NCBI GenBank assembly: GCA_025363495.1
Contig: JANYDR010000127.1
Span: 1-32,390 of the forward strand
Length of the DNA: 32,390 bases
Direction: 5' to 3'
Source of the DNA: Cyclobacteriaceae bacterium
GTDB taxonomy: Bacteria > Bacteroidota > Bacteroidia > Cytophagales > Cyclobacteriaceae
Positions 1 through 8,860 of the stretch are shown here, piece after piece; position 1 is the first letter of the stretch; each line of letters opens with the position of its first letter. Under the pieces are notes generated by a model, which worked only from the letters and a program-made list of their open reading frames with translations, searched no databases and was not told the origin of the DNA. The position numbers were made by a program, and so were the translations under genes.

Positions 1-678
1 GGCTTAAAGTCAGTAGAGTTGCTGAACTCAGAACAGTGGCCGGTTGCTATAAAACATGGTCTTACTTGTGCGATGGCTTATGCTTCCTCAATGGGACTAA
101 ATAAAGGATTCAACGATCCTTCCTTACACGAACAACTCTTAAAAGATTACACTCTTAACATTCCAAAAGCTGCCGATGCGGGTCTGAAAAACGTGATTTG
201 CTTTAGTGGGAATGCCAATGGATTGTCATACGAACAAGGCCTGGAAAACTGTGCCAAAGGTTTAGAGCCAGTTATGAAGATCGCAGCCAAACACGATATT
301 ACTGTGTGTATGGAGCTTCTCAACAGCAAGGTTGACCACAAGGATTATCAGTGTGATCATACTGAATGGGGCGTTAAACTATGCGAAAAACTTGGCTCAC
401 CTAATTTCAAATTGCTGTATGATATTTACCACATGCAGATCATGGAGGGAGATGTTATTGCCACGATTAAAAAACGCAGTCAATACATTGCACATTACCA
501 TACCGGCGGAGTACCTGGAAGAAATGAAATCGACAATACGCAGGAATTATACTACCCAGCTATTATGCGGGCGATTGTGGATACGGGGTTTAAAGGATTT
601 GTTGCTCAGGAGTTCATTCCGAAGAGACCAGATAAACTGGCTTCACTGAAAGAGTGCGTGATGATTTGTGATGTATAA
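1..678 (+). CDS. Hydroxypyruvate isomerase-like / sugar phosphate isomerase TIM-barrel protein (5' end outside window)
   Basis: Open reading frame continues in frame to base 1 (GLKSVELLNSEQW...); motifs VCMELLNSKVDHKDY, LLYDIYHMQIMEGD, HYHTGGVPGRNEID, GFVAQEFIP are typical of the xylose-isomerase-like TIM barrel / hydroxypyruvate isomerase family. Confidence 0.85.
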   Translation, partial: GLKSVELLNSEQWPVAIKHGLTCAMAYASSMGLNKGFNDPSLHEQLLKDYTLNIPKAADAGLKNVICFSGNANGLSYEQGLENCAKGLEPVMKIAAKHDITVCMELLNSKVDHKDYQCDHTEWGVKLCEKLGSPNFKLLYDIYHMQIMEGDVIATIKKRSQYIAHYHTGGVPGRNEIDNTQELYYPAIMRAIVDTGFKGFVAQEFIPKRPDKLASLKECVMICDV

Positions 679-706
679 GCCTTCTTGTAGATTTTAGTTT
701 TATTTT

Positions 707-3100
707 TTACTCATCTCTTAATGAATTAACAGGATTTGCCGTTGCTGCACGTACAACATGATATCCAACTGTAATGATTGTAATACCAAATGCGAGGACT
801 GCCGATATCAAAAAGGTTGACCATTCATTTGCCAACTCAACTCGATAGGCAAAATTCTGTAGCCAGGTATTGGTGAAATACCATGCTGAAGGAAATGCCA
901 GTACAATTCCAATCGATACAAGTAAAAAGAATTCTTTAGACACCAAGATGATGAGGCCATTCACACTGGCACCGATAACTTTACGTACGCTGATCTCCTT
1001 TTTACGCTGCTCTGTTGTGTATGCTGCTAGTCCAAACAAGCCGAGACAAGCAATGATAACGGTAAGCGCCGAGAAAGCCGTAAAGATCTGACTGCGCTTT
1101 TCGTCGGCCTTGTATTGTGAATCAAGATCTTCGTCAAGAAATACATATTCAAATGGGCTGTTAGGATAAACTTGCTTCCATTCTCTTTCAACAGATATCA
1201 TGCTGTTGCGGATATCACCTTGCGTAAGACGAACGAATACATAGTTTTGCTCACGATTTAAAACGATAAATAACGGTTCGATTGCGTCGTAGAGGGAGTT
1301 CTGATTGTAATCATTAATAACGCCAATAACTTTTCTCTCTTGTGGACCAGCGGGACCACCACCAAACATAAATTTTTTCCCAAGAGGATCTTTCCATCCC
1401 ATTCGGCTTACCATACTTTTATTTACCACAACTGAAAAAGCCGTATCGCCTGGATTATCCTTTGAAAAATTCCTTCCCTCGATAACTTTTATACCCATAG
1501 CGTTCAAGTAATCATAATCTGCAGAATAGAGATCAACGCCACGATCCACCATTTTTCCGTCGGCATCCTCAACCTGAAGCAATAATTTTCCAATACCCTC
1601 TCCTGGTGAGGCATCTGCCTTTCCTACTGCCACAACATCAGGAAGCTTACGCAATCGATCCGCCAGAACTTCCCCGTTCGCGCGCATGCTTCGATTGAGA
1701 TTCAGCCGAACCACGTTTTCTTTGTCAAAGCCCAGATCTTTATTTCTTAGAAACCGAACCTGATCGAAAACAACCAACGTGCTGACGAGCATGAAGATGC
1801 TAAGTCCAAACTGAATGACTACTAATGACTTTCTAAAAGTCGAACTGCCGCCTTTAGCTGCAAGCTTTCCCTTTAATACACTTACCGGACTGAAACTCGA
1901 TAAATAAAATGCCGGATAACTGCCTCCAAGGATACCAGTAACCAATACTATAATCACCAAACCTATCATCACCGGCGTTTGAATGATGTTAGAAAAGGGA
2001 AGTTGCTTGTTGGCCAATGAATTGAATGCCGGTAATAATGCATAAATAAACGCAAGGCTTATCATCAACGAACTAATTGACACAAGCAATGATTCGGTAA
2101 GAAACTGAGCAATGAGTTGACCTCGTTGCGAGCCCATCACTTTACGCAAACCAACTTCTTTTGCGCGACTGGTGGAGCGTGCCGTTGCCAGATTCATATA
2201 GTTAATACAGGCTATGAGAATCATGAAGACTCCCACCGCTGCAAAAATGTAGATATAAGAAATGTCTCCACCCTCTTCAGCTTCATCCTGGATTTTAGAA
2301 TGCAAATGAATATCGGTAATGCGCTGCAAACCATACTTCACTTTAATTCCCATCCTTTCAAAAGCAGGATTCACCTTTTCAGTGACCACCTTATCAAGAC
2401 TAACCTGGATTTTATTCAAATCGTAGCCCTCTGGCAATTGAATGTAAGTGGTTACGCTGAAGGCACCCCAACCACTTTGAAGAAGCTGAGGTCGGGAACT
2501 TTTGGAAATCAATCCATCAAATCTGAAATGAGAATTCAGTGGGACGTCCTTAATAACCCCAGTGACTTTAAAATTCTCGTTCTGCTGATTTATTAATGAT
2601 TGATTGAGGGCATCCTGTCCATTTGCAAAATATTTACGCGCAATGGTTTCGGTAAGAACAATACTGAACGGCTCATCAAGAGCTGTTCGGGGATCACCTG
2701 CAATAAAATCGTAGGTGAACATGTCAAACACGGTAGAGTCCGTCAGGAAAAATTTGCTTTCGTAGAATTGCTGATCACCATTTTTGTATTGGTTTCTGCT
2801 CGTGCCAATGAAGCGCACTGCATTTTCAATCTCGGGATAATTGTCGTCCAATTCATCAGCTAGTGGCATTTGAGTTGATGACCATGTAAATGCATTATCA
2901 GGTTCTTTAATATTGGAAACAATGCGATAGATGTTTTCAGCATTTTTATGATAGCGATCGAAGCTTCTTTCATCTAGTATATATAAAAGCAAAAACAGGC
3001 TGCTTGTGATGCCGATGGTAAGACCCACAATATTAATAGTGGCATACGCCTTGTCTTTTATCAGATTGCGATAGGCAATTTTCAGTAAATTCTTAAGCAT
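707..3100 (-). CDS. ABC transporter permease, FtsX/MacB type with MacB-like periplasmic domain
   Basis: 797 aa; N-terminal 'MLKNLLKIAYRNLIKDKAYATINIVGLTIGI', repeated 'RAKEVGLRKVMGSQRGQLIAQFLTES' and 'RKKEISVRKVIGASVNGLIILVSKEF' FtsX motifs. Confidence 0.93.
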   Translation of the reverse strand: MLKNLLKIAYRNLIKDKAYATINIVGLTIGITSSLFLLLYILDERSFDRYHKNAENIYRIVSNIKEPDNAFTWSSTQMPLADELDDNYPEIENAVRFIGTSRNQYKNGDQQFYESKFFLTDSTVFDMFTYDFIAGDPRTALDEPFSIVLTETIARKYFANGQDALNQSLINQQNENFKVTGVIKDVPLNSHFRFDGLISKSSRPQLLQSGWGAFSVTTYIQLPEGYDLNKIQVSLDKVVTEKVNPAFERMGIKVKYGLQRITDIHLHSKIQDEAEEGGDISYIYIFAAVGVFMILIACINYMNLATARSTSRAKEVGLRKVMGSQRGQLIAQFLTESLLVSISSLMISLAFIYALLPAFNSLANKQLPFSNIIQTPVMIGLVIIVLVTGILGGSYPAFYLSSFSPVSVLKGKLAAKGGSSTFRKSLVVIQFGLSIFMLVSTLVVFDQVRFLRNKDLGFDKENVVRLNLNRSMRANGEVLADRLRKLPDVVAVGKADASPGEGIGKLLLQVEDADGKMVDRGVDLYSADYDYLNAMGIKVIEGRNFSKDNPGDTAFSVVVNKSMVSRMGWKDPLGKKFMFGGGPAGPQERKVIGVINDYNQNSLYDAIEPLFIVLNREQNYVFVRLTQGDIRNSMISVEREWKQVYPNSPFEYVFLDEDLDSQYKADEKRSQIFTAFSALTVIIACLGLFGLAAYTTEQRKKEISVRKVIGASVNGLIILVSKEFFLLVSIGIVLAFPSAWYFTNTWLQNFAYRVELANEWSTFLISAVLAFGITIITVGYHVVRAATANPVNSLRDE

Positions 3101-3224
3101 AATAATAGATGGCTTGTAGAACGGTTATCACCCTGAACAGGATACTGTTAGATGTTATGTCAAGCAATAAAGTTTTAACGTCAGACCTGACCCTTCATTT
3201 TTGCATTTAAATACCCGAAAAGGC

Positions 3225-3257
3225 AAAAAAATCCGCTAATCTGAATTATTAGCGGAT
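3225..3257 (-). terminator. Rho-independent terminator of the DUF4097-like gene
   Basis: Minus strand ATCCGCTAAT-N7-ATTAGCGGAT perfect 10-bp stem followed by TTTTTT, 25 bp past the stop codon. Confidence 0.85.
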
Positions 3258-3281
3258 CTTCAAATTTGAATATTTTTTGTC

Positions 3282-4148
3282 TTATCGTTTAATCAGTTTC
3301 ACCCTGGCGTCGTCAGCCCTGATATCTACTTTAGCGGTACCACTTGCCAGCATGAGCTTGGTCCGGTTTTCAGAATCTTCTTCGGTTGTAAATTGTCCTT
3401 CCGTGATCACACGTCCATCATCATGATGAATGTCAAATTTACCACCACCCTTTGTGATGGTGAATGAAATCAAACCATCCTGAGCATCAATAAAGTATTC
3501 ACCATTGTCGGCGATTGATGTTTCAATGATGAGATCACCATCATCCACTTTTGCATCAATGAAAGTAAAGTTGGCGTTTTTGATTTTAACATCACTGTCA
3601 TCGCCAGTCAATTCCAAGGAACCTTTGCCCTCGTCCATCGTAATGTCACCATCATCCAGGCGGAACAGGAACTTGCTTCCCGAGCATTGAGCTAAATCAA
3701 CATCAGCATCATCTAATTGTAAAGAGATAGCGCCATTGATATTTTTTATCCAATAGTCTCCATCATCTCCCTTTACTTTCAGGCTTGTTCCCTCGGGCGC
3801 TTCGATTGTAATAGTATATTTTTCATAGTGGTAACCGATCATTCCGATTGATACAGAATTAGATCGTTCCCGTATTTCAAGATCACCACTTTGCTCTGTG
3901 ACGTCAACAGAAAATTCATCGTGCCCTCCGAAGACAATTCCCTTTGTGCTCACCTCACGATCAATCTTTACATGCGCTGTCTTACGGGTGGAACCGGTGA
4001 TGTCCACCTTGGCATCCGAACAATTTAATTCTACTGTTCCCGTGGAACTTAGGTTGTACTCTTTATCGAGATGAAACTTTCCATCAATATTTTGAGCAGC
4101 CACCGAAAAGCTCAAAAACATGCAAAAAACTGATATAATTGATTTCAT
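3282..4148 (-). CDS. Secreted DUF4097-like repeat protein
   Basis: 288 aa with signal peptide (MKSIISVFCMFLSFSVAAQ) and repeated DDGD/DDAD/DDSD motifs at 18-21 aa spacing, as in DUF4097-type beta-strand repeats. Confidence 0.7.
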   Translation of the reverse strand: MKSIISVFCMFLSFSVAAQNIDGKFHLDKEYNLSSTGTVELNCSDAKVDITGSTRKTAHVKIDREVSTKGIVFGGHDEFSVDVTEQSGDLEIRERSNSVSIGMIGYHYEKYTITIEAPEGTSLKVKGDDGDYWIKNINGAISLQLDDADVDLAQCSGSKFLFRLDDGDITMDEGKGSLELTGDDSDVKIKNANFTFIDAKVDDGDLIIETSIADNGEYFIDAQDGLISFTITKGGGKFDIHHDDGRVITEGQFTTEEDSENRTKLMLASGTAKVDIRADDARVKLIKR

Positions 4149-4202
4149 AAGCGTCTGATTTACTCCATGAGACGCGTAAGAACTCTCAAAGGTTGCCTGG
4201 AA

Positions 4203-5018
4203 TCATAATGACTTTATCAGATCGACGTATAATTCAGTGAGTTTTCCTTCAGCCTTTCCAGCTATTTTAATGATCTCAGAAATAACGGCCGGCTTCAGGT
4301 TGTCAGGATCGCAATCATCTGTGAGTACTGAAATCGCACAACAACGCAAACCCATGTGATTGGCCACGATCACTTCAGGAACAGTACTCATTCCTACAGC
4401 ATCGGCCCCAATCATATGTAAAAATCTATATTCGGCACGCGTTTCCATATTAGGTCCCATTACTCCCGCGTATACGCCAACATTTAATTTTATCTTTTTC
4501 TTCCTGGCAATTTTGATAAGCTTTTTATTCAATTCACTCGAGTACGGCTGACTCATATCCGGAAATCGAGGTCCCAATACCTCAAAGTTTTCGCCGCGTA
4601 ATGGATTATCGGGCTGGAAATTGATATGATCATCGATAAGCATTAGCTGACCTTTCTTCCATTTCAAATTCATATTTCCAGCCGCATTGGATATCAAAAG
4701 ATTTTCTATACCCAGCATTTTCATTACGCGTACTGGCAACGTAATCTGTTGTGTATTATATCCTTCATAATAATGGAAGCGTCCCTGCATGGCGAGCACT
4801 TTCTTTCCTTTTACAGTGCCATATATCAATTTACCACGATGAAACTCTACGGTTGATACTGGAAAATGAGGGATTGAATTATAATTGATTACTACCGGGT
4901 TCTTTATCTCTTTAACAAAAAGATTTCCCAGTCCTGTTCCCAGTATAACTCCTACTTCTGGCTCAGTGATTCCGTGTGCGCGAATGAATTCTGTGGCTTC
5001 TTTGATTTCGTGTAGCAT
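4203..5018 (-). CDS. punA: Purine nucleoside phosphorylase (PNP/MTAP family); ORF extends to 5060 but the internal ATG at 5018 is the more likely start
   Basis: VGVILGTGLGNL, HFPVSTVEFHRGKLIYG, MQGRFHYYEGY, NAAGNMN, GVMGPNMETRAEYRFLHMIGADAVGMSTVPEVIVANHMG are PNP signatures. Confidence 0.93.
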   Translation of the reverse strand: MLHEIKEATEFIRAHGITEPEVGVILGTGLGNLFVKEIKNPVVINYNSIPHFPVSTVEFHRGKLIYGTVKGKKVLAMQGRFHYYEGYNTQQITLPVRVMKMLGIENLLISNAAGNMNLKWKKGQLMLIDDHINFQPDNPLRGENFEVLGPRFPDMSQPYSSELNKKLIKIARKKKIKLNVGVYAGVMGPNMETRAEYRFLHMIGADAVGMSTVPEVIVANHMGLRCCAISVLTDDCDPDNLKPAVISEIIKIAGKAEGKLTELYVDLIKSL

Positions 5019-5173
5019 AGATTTAGAATAATGTAATTGATCAAAGATATGGAAAAGCATAAAGCCGAAAGCTTAAAGCGAAAAGCTCGTTTGCAGAAGA
5101 ACCAGTGTAATAGTCAATTTTCCCTTTATTTTTCCGGTGGTCATAAAGACAGAATATTTTATTGCGTGTTTGC

Positions 5174-5181
5174 TATATTTG
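5174..5181 (+). promoter_or_regulatory. Possible Bacteroidota -7 element (TATATTTG, matches TAnnTTTG)
   Basis: TATATTTG 107 bp upstream of the GGT-like ORF; no convincing -33 TTTG at normal spacing. Confidence 0.3.
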
Positions 5182-5191
5182 ATAAGTACCC

Positions 5192-5276
5192 AGCTTGAAG
5201 CTCAAAGTGGAAAGCAGAAAGCTTAAAGCCAGGGTAATCAAGCTTTACACTTTCAGCTTTCCACTTTAAGCTTTTA
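5192..5276. repeat. Stuttered inverted repeat built from AAAGTGGAAAGC/AAGCTTAAAGC words
   Basis: Left arm 5192-5229 AGCTTGAAGCTCAAAGTGGAAAGCAGAAAGCTTAAAGC; right arm 5239-5276, reverse complement AAAAGCTTAAAGTGGAAAGCTGAAAGTGTAAAGCTTGA. Confidence 0.8.
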
Positions 5277-5287
5277 ACCATTCCATT

Positions 5288-7132
5288 ATGAAAAAATTAT
5301 CGCTTCTTCTTCTCCAAATTATACTCATCAGCACGACATGGGCTCAGTCATTCAATAACTTCCCTGTTACCACACAAAAACCGCCGTTGCATGGAAAACA
5401 CTGGATGGCTATTACTGGCAAGCCGTTGGCAGCGACAGCCGGTGCAATGATTTTTACTAAAGGCGGTAATGCTGTTGATGCTTCCTGTGCGATGCTCGCG
5501 GCAACGTGTACAATGTGGGATGTATTAAGCTGGGGTGGAGAAACGCAGGCCTTGATTTACAATCCAAAAACCAAAAAAGTAATTGCTATCAACGCGATGG
5601 GAGTTGCCCCTACCGGCGCTACGGCAGATTTTTTCAAAGGCAAGGGCATGAAGTATCCACCCGAATTTGGTCCGCTGGCAGCTACTACTCCCGGCACTCC
5701 TGGAGGATTAATGACGATGCTGGCAGAATATGGTACACTAAGTTTAAAAGATGTACTGGCACCCGCTATGCAATTGGCAGATGGCTATCCGATTGAAGCG
5801 CAGACCGCTAACTCTATCGAACGCGGTAAAGAAGAAATTAAAAAATGGCCCTATTCCAAAAAAGTCTTTCTGCCACACCTCGGATCAAAGCGGGAAGCCC
5901 CTGATGCCGGAGAAATTTTTGTTCAGAAGGATTTATTAGCCACGCTGCAAAAACTCGTCGATACTGAACAACAAGCATTAAAGAAAGGCAAGACGCGTAA
6001 AGAAGCAATCTACGCTGCTTACGACCGCTTTTATAAAGGAGACATCGCTAAAGAAATTGCCAGGAGCTCTCAAGAACAAGGTGGTCTTATCACTGAACAA
6101 GATCTCTCCAACTGGAAAGTAAAGATCGAAGAACCAACCATGACGACATATCGTGGTATTGAAGTTTACAAAATGCAACAATGGACACAAGGACCGGCAC
6201 TGTTACAAACTCTCAACATTCTTGAAAACTTTGATCTGAAAAGTATGGGCTATAATTCAACACGTTACATCCATACGTTATACCAGGCGATGAATCTTGC
6301 CTTCGCCGATCGTGACTTCTATTATGGAGATCCTGCTTTTGCAAAAGATCAACAACCCATGAAGGGTCTGTTGTCCAAAGAATACGCCAAAGAAAGGATG
6401 AAGTTGATCAACCCGGAAATGAATGATCCGAAAATTGGTCCCGGTGATCCTTATCCAATTGAAGGCAAGCAAAATCCTTTCATGGAAGTACTAAAGAAGT
6501 GGGGAAACACTCAGGCTTCGCTGAATGATAAGTTCCTCGAAGACTTTACTGCTGGAACAACCTCTGTTGAAGCAACGGATAAAGAAGGTTGGGTTGTATC
6601 GATCACTCCGAGCGGTGGTTGGGTTCCATCATGTATTGCCGGCACAACGGGTGTTGGAATGAGTCAGCGCATGCAATCTTTTGTGCTCGATGCAAAAGAA
6701 AGTCCATTCAATGTTGTTGAACCCGGCAAACGCCCCCGTGTAACACTAACTCCAAGCCTTGCCTTGAAAGACGGTAAACCATTTCTTTCTTTTGCCAAAC
6801 AGGCGGGTGATGAGCAGGACCAGTTGTTGCTACAATTCTTTTTGAACATGGTTGAATTTGGAATGACTGTTCAAGAGTCTACGGAAGCAGCGAGTTTCAA
6901 AACATTGCAGATGTATTCCAGCTTTGGAAGCCATGAAAAAATTCCCGGAGGACTTATTCTTAATAGTGCAATGCCCTCATGGGTAAGAAAAGATCTGTCG
7001 AGGATGGGTTATAAATTATCATATCAAGACAGGACGAGTGGTCCGATCAACGCAATCTATTTTGATTGGGAGCATGGGAGCTTTTGGGGCGGGTCGAGTA
7101 ATCACGGGGAGGATTATGGGATAGGATGGTAG
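5288..7132 (+). CDS. Gamma-glutamyltransferase family protein (Ntn-hydrolase), secreted
   Basis: 614 aa, signal peptide; GKPLAATAGAMIFTKGGNAVDASCAMLAA, RPRVTLTPSLALKDGKPFLSF and a GTTSVEATDKEGWVVS segment aligning with the GGT autoprocessing Thr (TTHYSVVDKDG in E. coli GGT). Confidence 0.9.
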   Translation: MKKLSLLLLQIILISTTWAQSFNNFPVTTQKPPLHGKHWMAITGKPLAATAGAMIFTKGGNAVDASCAMLAATCTMWDVLSWGGETQALIYNPKTKKVIAINAMGVAPTGATADFFKGKGMKYPPEFGPLAATTPGTPGGLMTMLAEYGTLSLKDVLAPAMQLADGYPIEAQTANSIERGKEEIKKWPYSKKVFLPHLGSKREAPDAGEIFVQKDLLATLQKLVDTEQQALKKGKTRKEAIYAAYDRFYKGDIAKEIARSSQEQGGLITEQDLSNWKVKIEEPTMTTYRGIEVYKMQQWTQGPALLQTLNILENFDLKSMGYNSTRYIHTLYQAMNLAFADRDFYYGDPAFAKDQQPMKGLLSKEYAKERMKLINPEMNDPKIGPGDPYPIEGKQNPFMEVLKKWGNTQASLNDKFLEDFTAGTTSVEATDKEGWVVSITPSGGWVPSCIAGTTGVGMSQRMQSFVLDAKESPFNVVEPGKRPRVTLTPSLALKDGKPFLSFAKQAGDEQDQLLLQFFLNMVEFGMTVQESTEAASFKTLQMYSSFGSHEKIPGGLILNSAMPSWVRKDLSRMGYKLSYQDRTSGPINAIYFDWEHGSFWGGSSNHGEDYGIGW

Positions 7133-7137
7133 GATTG

Positions 7138-7188
7138 TCTTTGAGTAGGATTTGTAAGATTAAAGGATTGATAGGATTCTTTTGCTGG
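7138..7188 (+). repeat. Direct repeat copy 1 (TCTTTGAGTAGGATTTGTAAGATTAAAGGATTGATAGGATTCTTTTGCTGG)
   Basis: About 84% identical to 7891-7941 by eye; the two copies flank the 7259-7843 ORF. Confidence 0.8.
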
Positions 7189-7199
7189 AAAAAGTATAG

Positions 7200-7232
7200 A
7201 GTGGAAAGCTGAAAGCAAAAAGTGGAAAGCTG
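7200..7232 (+). repeat. Short direct repeat AGTGGAAAGCTG x2
   Basis: Copies at 7200-7211 and 7221-7232; the 16-mer AGTGGAAAGCTGAAAG (7200-7215) occurs inverted at 5250-5265. Confidence 0.75.
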
Positions 7233-7258
7233 GAGTTTAGTATTAAAGAGATAGGCAT

Positions 7259-7843
7259 ATGAAATACATATTGATGTTAGTGATGGTGGGTGGGGTTTGC
7301 GTTGCTTTGGCGCAGACGGTGCCTTCGGTGGAGGTGCAGATTAAGACAGCATTACTTGCCGCGCCGGAGGAGTCGAAAGAGAAGGCGATGGTCTATGGAT
7401 ATTCCCCGAAAGGTGAGTTTATGGTTTTAAGAAAGGGTGAAAATGAATTGGTATGCCTTGCGGATGATCCTGCTCAACCAGGGCTTAATGTATCATGTTA
7501 TCATAAAAGTCTCGAACCGTTTATGGCAAGGGGCCGCGAGCAGAAGAAAGAAGGAAAGACTTTTCAGGAGATTTTTGATCTGCGTGAGCAAGAGGTAAAG
7601 AGTGGCAAGCTTCAGATGCCAAAACAACCCGCATCGCTTTTTGTATACACGGCACCGGCTGAGAATTTTAATGCAATGACGGGTGAAGTAACAAATGGTT
7701 ACTCACGATCAGTGATCTACATTCCTTACGCTACGGCTGAAAGTACTGGGTTACCTGCGAAGCCAGCGGCACCGGGAATGCCGTGGATTATGAACCCGGG
7801 GACGCATCGGGCACATATTATGATTGATCCACCACGCAAATAG
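7259..7843 (+). CDS. Secreted hypothetical protein
   Basis: 194 aa, signal peptide MKYILMLVMVGGVCVALAQ; conserved-looking C-terminus MPWIMNPGTHRAHIMIDPP. Confidence 0.8.
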   Translation: MKYILMLVMVGGVCVALAQTVPSVEVQIKTALLAAPEESKEKAMVYGYSPKGEFMVLRKGENELVCLADDPAQPGLNVSCYHKSLEPFMARGREQKKEGKTFQEIFDLREQEVKSGKLQMPKQPASLFVYTAPAENFNAMTGEVTNGYSRSVIYIPYATAESTGLPAKPAAPGMPWIMNPGTHRAHIMIDPPRK

Positions 7844-7849
7844 CAGGAT

Positions 7850-7945
7850 TAACAGATTAAAGGATTGATAGGATTGCATAACCGAAATTATCTTTGAGTA
7901 GGATTTATGGGATTAAAGGATTGGCAGGATTTCTTTGCTGAAAAA
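7850..7945 (+). repeat. GGATTAAAGGATTGATAGGATT-type repeats (partial copy plus direct repeat copy 2)
   Basis: GATTAAAGGATTGATAGGATT (21 bp) near 7854-7874 identical to part of copy 1; 7891-7941 is the longer copy 2. Confidence 0.8.
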
Positions 7946-8057
7946 TAAAATAATCAGCCGAGATTGGTGGGATTAAAAAATGGTAGCATCTCCTAGCTAC
8001 AAATAGTCGGGACTGGAATTGTAGGTTAACCCGATTGATGGGTTTTTTGGTGGAAGC

Positions 8058-8819
8058 TCAGACATACAAATCATCCTTGCTTGCCTTCGCTACTTCGAGG
8101 AAGAACTTTGAAACTTTTTCTACTACAGCCTTCACATATTTTTCTCCTTTTTCAGCAGTTGCTTTGCGCGGATCGCCGACGCCGGTATCTTTTGTGACTC
8201 GCGTCCATTTGCGTTCGGCCCAGGCCCAGCCTTCACGGATAGCGGAGAAACGAAATTTCTTCGATGCTCCATCGCCAGCTTCTGATAACGGACTCACTAA
8301 ATGCGGTGTTAAATGCATCATCACGCTGGTTTCCATTTCGCCGGCATGATCATCTTTATGTTCGAAGAAATCTTTTTGATCCACTGACTGAAACCAATTG
8401 CATTGACATAAAAACATGGATGGAAACTTCAATCCAAGCTCGCGGATCATTGTTTTAAAATCATTGCCGCCATGACTGTTAAGAATAATAAGCTTATGGA
8501 TCCTATGACGATCCAGAACTTCAACCACATCACGCAACACCATTAGTTGGGTGCTTGGATTCATATTCATGTCCAGCTTGACGTCATATTGCCCGGTATT
8601 GACTCCAAAAGGAATGACCGGCAACACAATAACTTTAGCTCCTTGCTCCCAGGCCATTTTTGCCGCCATGGCAGCAATATTTTCCGCTTCTACGATGTCT
8701 GTCCCGTAAGGCAAATGATAATTATGTGCTTCCGTTGCTCCCCATGGAAGAATGGCTACTTCGTAAGACGAATCTTTTACAGTCTTCCAGTTGGTTTCGG
8801 AAAGGATATAAGGGCGCAT
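8058..8819 (-). CDS. Creatininase family protein (creatinine amidohydrolase-like)
   Basis: AILPWGATEAHNYHLPYGTDIVEAE, ILNSHGGNDFK, HAGEMETSVMMHLTPHLV metal-site motifs of the creatininase family. Confidence 0.92.
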   Translation of the reverse strand: MRPYILSETNWKTVKDSSYEVAILPWGATEAHNYHLPYGTDIVEAENIAAMAAKMAWEQGAKVIVLPVIPFGVNTGQYDVKLDMNMNPSTQLMVLRDVVEVLDRHRIHKLIILNSHGGNDFKTMIRELGLKFPSMFLCQCNWFQSVDQKDFFEHKDDHAGEMETSVMMHLTPHLVSPLSEAGDGASKKFRFSAIREGWAWAERKWTRVTKDTGVGDPRKATAEKGEKYVKAVVEKVSKFFLEVAKASKDDLYV

Positions 8820-8860
8820 TTTTTAGTTGTTCGTTGGTGGTTGTTAGTAAGGTCTGACAA

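Noticed and set aside
2117-2596. 159-aa plus-strand ORF
   Set aside because: Shadow ORF opposite the FtsX/MacB permease.
8035-8349. 104-aa plus-strand ORF
   Set aside because: Antisense to the creatininase-family gene; no signal of its own.
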